A stretch of 64,000 nt of DNA from Pyxicephalus adspersus (Eukaryota > Chordata > Amphibia > Anura > Pyxicephalidae): contig NC_092868.1 in assembly GCF_032062135.1 (NCBI RefSeq), positions 47,622,638 to 47,686,637 of the forward strand, given 5' to 3'. A program made the translations under genes and the position numbers. The notes beneath the pieces are model-generated. The model saw only the letters and a list, made by a program, of their open reading frames with translations, searched no databases and had not been told where the DNA came from. Below are positions 1 through 10,900 of the stretch, one piece after another. Positions within the stretch are counted from its first letter, which is position 1, and the number at the start of each line of letters is the position of its first letter.

Positions 1-1205
1 CCAATTTAAAAAAAAAGGTATAGTCCTTTTCAACACCCAACTTGGAGTGTGGATATAGAACTGATACCAGCACACACATCAAACCGCATTGACATGGGTG
101 GTCCCTTCTCCCAGCCAGCATCTTTCAAAAATAAGCCACAGGGCACAAAAACTAAATTTTACACCTAGACTTCAGGTATGTATCTCATGCAGCCTGGGAG
201 GTCTGTTTCTGCATACCACTGTTAGATGATCCTGCAGCTCTGCTTTTACTGACCATAAATGCTTAGAAGATCCAAACAGTTGAGATATTTTTCCCTTTGT
301 GGCTTAGTTGCCAGAGGTGGAATATGTTGAGACACCCATAGACCACAAACCCACACTCCCCTCGTCCTCACTGGCTCAGTGTATAAGGCAGATCTGTTTG
401 TGCAGGCAGCTGGGATCTGGCACCCCGACAGCAGAATTTGCCTGAGCTCGAGAAGATGACATCTCTTACCAAGAAAATGTCTAGAGAGAATTATGAGTTT
501 ACTTTTAGACCTGCAAAGCCTCCTGGGTAAGCAAACTACATTTTTGTAGCACCTCCGTTTAATTCTTTGGAAGTTACATTCCATTTGCTTTGGAAATCCC
601 CAGGGTGGCTGATCTGCGTGATGTTTTAAAAAACAATTCTGCCAAAGTCAGTTTATATCTGAAATGGCAAATTAGGAAAAGTTACCAGTTAAAAATAAAC
701 CTTTTTTAGGTTTTAATAAAAGTGAACTTTAAAGTTCTGTTCTGATGCTGACCATTGGAAATTAAGTGATCCATATCTTAATCAATTACCTAATTGCCCC
801 ATGTGCACCTATTAAACAGCCCCCTTCTTTATCTACTGTATGCTGCCGCCTTCCCTGACTCCCTGAGTTACGTTTTTGGTGGCCAGAATTAGTATTAGCA
901 TTGAGCACACAAAAATCAGAATTCCTGATGAATCTTCAATTGATATATCAATCAAACATTAATTAGAAAACTTAGAGTTAGATTCTATTTTTATATTCAA
1001 TGGAATGTCAAATCTATTCTTTGAAATAATTACTGATTGCTTGTACCGCTTCTACTTTACCTTGTGCTCTGCTGTGCAAATGATAAAAGTAAAATTCTTG
1101 TACTTGCACCCCTCACAAAAAATACATCTGATATATTTATGGATTATGTTGCATTATTCTGTGCCTTTTTTATATCAGCCAGGAAATTACCTTTAAATAC
1201 CATGG

Positions 1206-1515
1206 GCCTGACTTACTAAAGTTCTTTTGGATTGGAGAAGATAGACCATCATTGGGAACCCAGGTGATCCAACAAACCTGGAATGGATTTCTTAATAATT
1301 GGTTGCTAAGATAGATGGCCAATGTTTTCAAAGCTGGACACAGAATTATAAAAATTCAGTGCAATTGCGGTCATGCAATTCCAATTTTGTGCAAACAATT
1401 ATAACAGCACATTTGCACAAAATTTTAGAAACCTTTTCAGGTTTGTTGGATCACCTAGGACCTTCTATGATTATCTATCTTTTCCAGTTTTGAAGAACTT
1501 CAGTAAAAGAGGCTC
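1206..1515. repeat. Diverged palindromic MITE (GGCCCTGATTTATTAA family)
   Basis: The left end (gcctgacttactaaagttc, then gattggagaagata) and the right end (aagaacttcagtaaaagaggc) are inverted. The inner marks ggtgatccaacaaacctgg and caggtttgttggatcacc are also inverted. This is an older, longer member of the family seen at 31614, 29055 and 40358. Confidence 0.65.
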
Positions 1516-1530
1516 AATGGGTACAGATAG

Positions 1531-1845
1531 GGCAGCACGGTGCCTCAGAGGTTAGCACACTGGTCTCTGCAGCGCTGGGTCCCAGGTTGGAATCTTGGCC
1601 AGGACACTATCTGCATGGAGTTTGCAGATAGTGTCTTGTCTGTGTGGGTTTCCTCCCACATCCCAAAAACATGCAGTTAGGTTAAATGGCTTCCCCCCAA
1701 AATATGTATTAAAGACAAATTACTGAGGTAGGGACATTAGATTGTGAGCTCCTTTGAGGGACTGCTAGTAAAATGACTATGGACTTTATACAGCGCTGCA
1801 TAAAATGTTCATGCTATATAAATAATAATATTAATACTACAAATA
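1531..1845 (+). repeat. tRNA-derived SINE with L2-like 3' tail
   Basis: The head resembles a tRNA with box A (ggtgcctcagaggttagcac) and box B (ggttggaatc, ideal GGTTCGANTC). The body contains cctcccacatcccaaaaaca, and the tail ends cagcgctgcataaaatg...ctatataaataataata. The tail resembles the 3' end of L2-type LINEs, which would supply the reverse transcriptase. Other copies are at 32350-32660 (minus) and 43676-43845 (truncated). Confidence 0.75.
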
Positions 1846-1899
1846 AATAAATACAGCTTAATACTTCACATTAAGATAAAGAATTTTAGGTTGCATTAC

Positions 1900-1990
1900 C
1901 TTATCTTCCTCTTCTCTCTGAAGGCATTCCTGTGCTTTCCTCTGTAGCTCTTCCTGTACAGCTCGGGCATACTCCGAGTCTAATTCCTCA
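1900..1990 (-). CDS. ccdc50: ccdc50 exon encoding a Glu/Gln-rich helix
   Basis: This 91-bp exon has a CACAG acceptor (1993-1991) and a GTAATG donor (1899-1894). Together with two carried bases it encodes about 31 residues including ELDSEYARAVQEELQRKAQE. It ends in phase 0. Frog divergence is higher here than in the previous exons, but the position and helix character fit CCDC50. Confidence 0.85.
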
Positions 1991-4900
1991 CTGTGGACAC
2001 AAGACAATTTATCATTGAGAATTCATGATAGGAACATGTTATACACACTAAATTAATCTTTAAAAAGCACCTGAACCTTGGAAATTGTGCTAGAAAATGC
2101 AAGTAGAAGACTAGTCACCAGTATTGCCCATAGGCTCCCTGCAGCTAATCTACACCCCATTGCTGACATACCATGTCTTGTACTAGGCTGTACATCTTTA
2201 TGAGGGCAGGCAGCTTTGTAGAGAAGCAGAGCTTTGCTCCTAATGTCAGAGCTGCCCCCTGATGATTGTTAAGCTGATGACTTATGGTCTAATATTCAGA
2301 GCAGAGCAGCTAGGAAGGTGCATAAAGCCCAGATCCACAGAATGCATTAGGTAGAGGCATGCACAGCAGAGTTTTAGGTACAGCACCTACTCCAACTCAC
2401 TCTCTCATCACAGGCTCAAGCCTGCTTGCTAAACATCCAGGGGGGACAGTACGTGCTGTGGATGCAACACAGCCCTGTGCTACTTTCCCCCTAGAATGTT
2501 TAGCAAGCAGGTCTGAGCCTGCGATGGAAGAGTGGGCGGGTTGTGTCCATACAGAGGACTTGATTAGCGGGGTCAGGAGAAGGACCCCGCTGGGGGTGCA
2601 CGGGCCAGAGCCACGAACCACCCAAATTTTCTTGCGGACTACTGGTTGGCGACCATTGCTAAATATATTTACGCCAACCAATAAAGTCTACAATTATAGC
2701 CTCATTACCCTACTTTTGCTTACTGAGTTGTCATATTGTTCTTGTACCACATTTCAAATGTTTGTACCCCCCAAACAGATTTCTAAACAGAAACAGATCA
2801 TATACTCACATTTGTTTCTGTTGCTCCAGGCTGAAGACTTTGCTCTGCTGATCTTCTTCATCCTGGAGTTTCTTGGCTATACGGATGTCCTTCTGGACTA
2901 GCTTATTCTTGCGGACATTGGAGGCATAATGCTGCTCAACTAAGAAGAATATAATGGGAAGAGTAAGAAATGTTCACAAACGCAAAATTCTTATGAAAAA
3001 CAAGTTTTCTAAAAAATGCAAATCCATTTTTGTTATGGCTGTGACCCCTATGTAGTAAAATGGGGAGTCACCCATTGACCATTCTGGTATTTGCCAGTTG
3101 ATGGCACAGCTATGTAATAATCGTAGAGCAACTAGGGATCTCTAAAATAAAGGAGAGTCCAATAAGTGTATTGTCTGTAATGGGCAGCATATAGTACATA
3201 GAAAGGTCATAGCAAAGTAGTTAATGAGACACTAACAATAGTGAGGTACCAGAAAAAGGGAACAACTGTAGCGCCCTGTAAAGAAGAGACATCCACCCAA
3301 CCCACAGGTATATTATTTTTTTGAGTCCCTTAAAACAAATTTAAATGTTGTTCACCATAATCAGGAGGTGTGAAATGTTCAGTGTCACTGTCTTTGGTCC
3401 AAAGGCTTAACTTACTTTCTTGTTCCTGCAAGCAGTGTGCCAAGGCCCCGTCTTCCAGAACTGCAAAGTCCCGGCATACTGCAAAGACACAAACATAAAA
3501 CTATTACAGAAGGCCATACGTGTTATATACCTAATATATGGAGGCCATTACTTATTTATAATAAACAAAAGCCAAGACTTTACATAGATGCTTACTTATA
3601 CTAATCAATCAAGAAAGCAGACTCAATTTACAAAGATACTACATCAGGAGAAGTATATTATTGTTTTTTTAAAAGTGACATTTAATTTCTGTTTAATAAA
3701 TAAACTGATAAAATTTCAGCCAAGGGGATAAAATCAAGATACCACCTAATAATGCTTTGTGAATTGTTATTGGATTATTTGTGATGCTTTATGGGAAGAT
3801 TAACCATTAAAGAGAATCCACCAAGCTGTATACTCAAACATTTCCATAAATCAGAATTTCACAACCAAGGCTCCGTGGAATTCTAGAGTTACTTTCAGAG
3901 TTACTCTCATCAGTTTAAGTGACACCAATGATTTTTTTGGCTATCGGTAAAGGTGACATTCTTACCAATGGCCAGCAAGGAATTCTTCTCACAAATCACC
4001 ATGCTAATGTACTGTGAGCTGTGGATATAGTAATTATAGAAGGGGTTCCCTGGTAATCCACAAATTATTTCAAGGGTTCCCACATGTTTAAAAGGCTACA
4101 AAACACTGTCATACATGAACAGAAACCTTGTGGTACCTGTGCATTCTTCAGTTGAGTTCCCTTTAGACTAGCCAGGACCAATTTGCTGGGAATACTGCAA
4201 GTAGGTGGTTACTAAGGAGTTGGGTCACAATACAGGGGCTGCCACTGGTCCACAATTTCTTTCCACCCAGCTTAAAACAATTTCTAGGCTGAGCACTGTG
4301 TAGATTCTGCCAATAACATCTTTTCCGGTTACAAGCTGACAACGCTAATTTGCCGGTTTACAATTAGCCTGCTCTGTGTATAACTTCAGATCCTGCTATT
4401 TTAGATGATGCATCTTAGGTTTAAAGCCTGGAACAAGAAGAATCTTACAAAATATGATTTGCTGCAGAAAACCCAAAATGATCCCAAAAATGCTGTAAAA
4501 GAGATTTGGGGTTTACACAATACCCTGTGCTTAAATTTGCAAAAAAACATGGTTATTATTATTATAGGGCACAAAGGCATGGTCATGCCACAGTGTTAAA
4601 AAAAACTCCACAGCTTTAAAAAACAAAGAATGGCAAACGAACTCTAAACCACAAATGCTTTAGCAGCAGAAGGAATTCCTCAACGCAGCTCAGACAATAC
4701 CTGACTCATGTTATCAGACAGACGTATATTCAGTGCTGCATACAAGACCGGGCAGGTGACCTCCTCTGTTTGTGTAGCTCTATTGACATCTTATTGTGAA
4801 AGTACGTGCTTATTAAATAACTGCGTGTCAGCGGCGCGGTGCTAGAAATTAGAGGTTTGGAAATATACCACCTATATAAATACCAGTTACCCCCGGGGCA

Positions 4901-7900
4901 ATTAGAAGGGTGGATTTCTAGCTCTGCTACATCATCTTACTTCATCATGAAACTTAATCAACAAACACTGCAACTCTTTAGAATGGCAGCTGGCATACCA
5001 TGTAGATGTGGATGGGGCTGGCTACATGGGGTGCAGAGAGAAGCAGTAGTGCTATTGTCAGTGTAGAATACAGAAGTTCATATCTCCATTCCTGAATTCC
5101 ATGTAAAGAGGAATATGAAGAAGTCTTGTCCATTTGTGCTTCCTGCTTTATGATGCAACACAATGGCTTTTCTTTATTACTCCATTTCACAATTCAGGGG
5201 GTAGATCACTTAGAGTGATGTGTGGGAACAGCTTTAGAGATGCTGGATTTTCAGCTGAAAAGATCATTTTAGGGAGTAAAAACACAGAATATGTATGTTG
5301 CCTAAGAGTCAGCTGACTTAAAAAAAAAACAATGCTCACCTGGTGCGATTGATTTCAATCCTCCATAACAGCTACCAAAGAGTCTTCTGCCCATTTTGGG
5401 TCTCCAAATAGCACCCGTTGCCCAAGCCATGTGTCGTTTATCTATGCCCCGTTGCTGCCTCCCTACTGCAAGAATCCAACTGGGGTGGGGAACATCACTT
5501 TTACCCCAAAGCCTCGCCAATTAGACTCAAGCACTGTCATGGGGGAAGTTCATATACTCCCCAATACCATAAGCCCCGCACCATTAGAGACCATAGATAG
5601 ATGAGCACAGATGGGTATGTTTGTGATGGAGGGGATTTTTGGTAGACTCTGCCCTGACAGACACATTTTTTCCTAAAATAACTGCTGCTGGTAGCTCTGC
5701 TGGCTATTGTAATCAGATCAGTGAAATAGATATATAGCCCTGATGAAGGGGGATTGTTTTGGCCCGTGAAACGCGTTGTATTTTTCAGAATAGATACACA
5801 ATGGAATAATAACATTTTTCTGTAGTGCTGCTGCTCATTTTTTGTTTTCCAAAAGGTCAACTTAACAAATTGACTAGGAACAGAAACATATTAAGAAAGT
5901 AATTGCTTCTGCTAAAACTGGTCTTTCTATGGGGAATTCTATTTATTATCACTTTAAAAAGCAGCGCCTGCCGTACAAGAGAAAGGAGCAGGAAAGGGTA
6001 GAGAGCTGCTTCTGCACACACAGGGCCCTTGTACAGACCGGCAGATGTTCGGTGAGGTCATGGTGAAGATGACAAACTGAAAGGCCCCAGTAATGGACTA
6101 AGCACCCGTGTTACACAAGGGATCGCAATGAGATCATGGAATGAATAGTGCTGCCAAGACACTCAATTAAACTGCATGTTTCCCAAAGAGCGGACTTTAT
6201 TTGTAAACTAGAAAGTAAATTATCTCATTTGTCTCACCCTCCCTCCCAATCTTCACACATATCACTGCATTCCTGTTAGATCCTTAAAGGGTAACCCCAC
6301 CACAACTAATAGGTTTTAGTTATAAATGCAGCCTGCATGCTCAGTCCCTGGCTTCCTAAACTTTATAACATTCAGAAGTTTCTTCCATGATTGCTCTAAT
6401 ACACAAGGGAGTTTTGGGTGTTCCCACCCATGTCCCAGCTTCTCTTGTAACACCAAGTTATTCCATAATATAACATTTAAGAGAGGGGCCCCTAATAATG
6501 GCTCTTGTGTATTTTTTTCCAGGCATTTATGTGTACTCTTTTGCATTTCAAATGTACTTTTATAGATGTCCTTGCATCTGTGTTATGCAAAGCAAAAGAT
6601 GAATATTCAAGAATGGAGATTATTCATTGTGAAGATCAGCCAAGAATACAAGAAACCATGATATGTGCAGTTTATGCTTTTACGGTTCAATTTAAAGGGA
6701 CAGTGCAATGTGTGGTAATGAGTGCCCATTTCTCTATATTGTACTGAGCCCTGGCACCTGATTCGGAGATGGCCACGTAGGACAATGTTTATAATGGAGA
6801 ACAAACAATTAAACCCAAGATTTATTGTTCTGAGCTGCAATTCATTTATACGTCGAGCCATATTGTGTATTCAACGAAGAACCAAGATCTTTAGGTAGAG
6901 AAGCCCTGTAAATGGAGGAGAACATGTGGCTTAGACCAGTGGTCGCCAAACGCTGGTGCGCGGCTCTGTTCCCTGTATAGACACAACTCACCCACTCTCC
7001 CATCGCAGATTCAGATCTGTTTGCTAAACACAACTTTGTTCATCCCCCACCGAAATTTAGAAAGCAGGTCTAAGCCTGCAATGGGAGAGTGGGGGTTCTG
7101 GCATCAGGACGTAACCCCCGGAGGAAGTTTCCTCCTCTCTGAGTGACACACGGCTCCCCCAAATTGGGTGGTTAGGATTCTGTAGACTTAATGGTCCGTG
7201 AGGTCCGAAAGGTTGGTGACCACTGGCTTAGACTTTCCTGAGCACGTGACAGCTTGCCAGCCAACAGTTAATTGGCCGACACCACCATGCTTCTTCAAAG
7301 CAACTGAATGGGGATTCACCAACTTCACCAAAAATCCTAAAAATGACACAGCAACAAGTGAATTTGTAAAGTTTTTGAAAAATATGCTTTTTTGTTGATT
7401 TTTTTATCTGTAGTGGTGCCATACCATTGCTTTTTGGAATAGCAAGGAATAAAAAAAATATACCATATCCCTATTATAATCCATTACCAGGAATTCCATT
7501 GAGAGTCAAAGCCATAGTCATCCTACAGCAAGAAGTGCTGAACAGGAACCTTGATGGTGGGATTACCTGGTATTCTACAATATAAACTTAAAATTTAAAA
7601 AATACTGAAAATGACATTTGAATACGATTTAACACGTTTTATAAGAGGGATCAGTGATTAGGTTTACATATAAATAGTTTTGTAGCCAAATAAACAGCTT
7701 TTAGGTCTATGGTAAAAGATGATGGTGACCAATCAGCAATTATACTTCACTGCCAAATTTGAGCAAATTATTATCTGAACTTTTGCTGCGGGGTTTCATC
7801 CAGATCAGTGTTGCTCAACAACAGAGGAACCCTTGAAATAACTTTCAGGTCTTCAGGGAACCCCTTCTATAATTCTATATCCACAGCTCAGAGTGGTAAA

Positions 7901-10900
7901 TTGGAAGAATGTCGCCTATATAGCTGGCAATTGGAAAGAATGTCACCCTTACAGATTGGTGATGATGATTGGTGTCACTTAAACTGATCGGAGAGTCACA
8001 AATTGCTCAAGGAATCCCTGGGAACCTCTGGAGGAACCCTGGTTAAATCATGATATAGACCATCACTGGTCTTTGTAAAACTCTAAAAATAATTCCCAAA
8101 TACCAAGCGTGCAGAACTAATCTTTCCTGATTAATACGACACTCTGTGTCAAGTCTCAACAAGCCTCCTATTTATTACTCAACTAACCAGATTAGCAAGA
8201 AAATTATTAAAATTTGTATCTTATAGGATCACCTACACTTGGGGCACAACGATCAAAACAACCTTACAGTAATGTGATTTTTTTTTAAAAAATAATTTGC
8301 TGTTTGCAAAGGTTTTAAATCCTGGACCAGATCCATTCCAGGTTTGCTGGATCACCCAGATTCTCCCATGATAGTTAGATAGATCTTCTCCAGTGGAGAC
8401 CCTGCTGACAAATAGGGACTGAAACTGAAGTTTAAAAGGAAATTTACGTTTATTTGAGGTTACTTTTTTACCATAAATATTCCCTGGGGTAATAAAGACG
8501 CTTATCAAATGTCTGAATAAACTTTGCTACCACTGAATAGAGGAAAAGAAGACTTTATGAGGTCAGCAAAGGAATTTGATGGCCTCTCTTCCTCTCACGC
8601 GACAAAGAAAAAAAACCATAACATAAAAAATAAACCATTAACTGAAAAGTTGTAACCAAATATTAGTCTGCTAAAGATGTCACAGAGGAGGAAGGAAGGG
8701 AGAATGTGATAGCTCATAGAGGGAAAGAAATCAAAAGTAAGTCTAGGGGAGGGAGGGGGAGTAAAAAGAGGTACAACGAAAAAAAAAAAAAAGAGAGCAA
8801 AAGAGCGAGTGAGAGGGAGCGCTAGCGCAAGAGAGGGAACTGAGAGAGAGTGCGAGCACAAGGGAGAGAGAGGGAGCTCGAGTGCAGGAGAGGGAGGGAG
8901 GGTGATCGCAAGAGAGGGAGAGAGCGTGATCACGAGAGAGAGAGAGAAAGAGAGCGAGCACAAGAAAGAGAGAGGGAGCGCGCGAGAGAGAGCACGAGCT
9001 CAAGAGAGAGAGAGCGCAAGAGAGAGAGGGGGCAGAGCAAGAGGTAGAGGGGGCGAGCGCAAGAGAGAGAGGGGGCGTGATTGCAAGAGAGAGAAAGGAA
9101 GCGTGAACGTGAGAGGGAAAGAGAGAGGGAGCGCAAGCACAAGAGAGAGAGGGGGAGCGCAAGAGAGAGAGGGAGCGCAAGAGAGAGAGGGAGCGCGAGC
9201 GCAAGAGATAGAGTAAGCGCGAGCGCAAGAGATAGAGGGAGGGAGCGCAGAAGAGAGGGAGAAAGAGGGAGCGCGAGAGCAAGAGAGAGAAAGAGAGAGA
9301 GAAGAGAGAGAGGGAGCACGAGCGCAAGAGAGAGAGAGAGGGAGCGCGAGTGCAAGAGAGAGAGAGAGAGAAAGGGAGCGCAAGACAGAGAGAGAGAAAG
9401 GGAGCGCAAGAGACAGAGATGAGAGAGAGGGAGCATGAGCGCAAGAGAGAGAGAGAAAGGGAGCACAAGCACAAGAGAGAGAGAGCACGAGCGCAAGAGA
9501 GAGAAAGAGAGCACAAGCGCAAGAGAGAGAAAGAGAAAGTGAGAGAGAGAGAGAGCATGAGTGCAAGAGAGAGAGAAGGAGAGTGAGCGCAATAGAGAGG
9601 GAGGGAGCGCAAGAGAGGGAGCGCAAGACAGAGAGAGAGAGTGTAGGGAGGTAAGGAAAGAAAGAGATGAACACACACAGATTAAATAGAGAGAACAAGA
9701 AGGGAGAGATGAAAGGAAAGGAGATGAGAGAGAAAAGGAAGGAGATGTACAATAGACACGCAGATTTAATAGAGAAGGAAGACAATGAGACACCATGAAT
9801 ATTCGCCTGTAGCCATCCATGAACCTCTATGTATTCATCTCATCTCTGCCCTGTATAAACCTCTCCATGTTATCTTTCTCCGCAGGTGGCCAGTGAATAA
9901 ATATCATGGAGCTCAACAACGCCAATTAACTTTTCATCTGTAAATAGCTCTTAACTTATTAGTGTGTACACAACCAGATCTGTGTGTTTTATAAACATTG
10001 TCTACAAGATGAACACCTTTACCACCCTGAAATTACCAGTTAGCTTCATTTAAGTAAACATTACAGCATCCTGCCAGAGCCATGTTGAAGAAGTGAGCAA
10101 TTTGTTGCAGCTTATGAAATAAATGTATAGGAGTGATAAAATTCACCAATCAGGTTCACAGACAGAGAGAGAGAGAGATCACCAAAACCCATAGCCTGAA
10201 TCTGATTGGAGGAAAGCGCCTTATCCTTACACATGGATTCTTATCCTGCTGGTAGGAATGCTGTTGAGTTATTCTATTACATTTCATTGACTCAACAACT
10301 CAACTCATAAGAAAAAAGAAACCTATCAGACAAATACATAGGCCACCATTGCTGACCTCCCTCTACCTAGATGGCTACTCTGATTTCAGTATTTTCCAAG
10401 TCAGTGACCTGGAACACAAATGCAGCAAGTGAAGTCTGCATAGTTTTTGGATCAGTGAATCAGAACCTACCAAATCCATCAGCCATGACACAGGCAATAT
10501 AACAATCAGAGGTCAGTAATGGTATCTTACATATATCAAATGATAAGGGTCCGTTACTGGAACTTTACAAAATCCCTTTCTCCAAGATGTTCATACAAGG
10601 TCACAGTGGGAGTACAACCTACTGTCATATGACAAGCTACCCCTCCAGGCACTGCTGAGGGTGGTGCCTGGAACCTGGGAAAATTCTCTGTGCATTCTGC
10701 TGGCTGGGATCTAGATACTGCCATGAATAAATGATTTGGCACAGGGGGAACCATTCTGACAGGATATAACCCAGGATGAAATCTGGAGATGCAATGGGAG
10801 CCAGCTGTGCCCCCTGGGTCAGTTTAAACCGTGAGTTTTTATTTTCAAGGTTACTAATGTTTTGCTCAGACCTCACCCTAATAAATCTGCACTCCATGCA

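Larger units (their letters stand above)
1..1899. other. ccdc50 intron at the left edge
   Basis: No further ccdc50 exon was recognised here. The stretch holds a diverged palindromic MITE (about 1206-1515) and a tRNA-derived SINE (1531-1845). Bases 1-1200 show only AT-rich unique sequence. Confidence 0.6.

Noticed and set aside
1531..1620. tRNA gene suggested by box A and box B
   Set aside because: It is the head of a SINE with other copies in the window, and no clean cloverleaf or acceptor stem was seen.
2359..2901. 180-codon plus-strand frame
   Set aside because: It joins a hAT MITE to the antisense of a ccdc50 exon.
8743..9820. Open frames up to 311 codons in the first purine array
   Set aside because: They encode only Ser/Leu or Arg/Glu repeats in all frames of a GA microsatellite, with no start context or splice sites.
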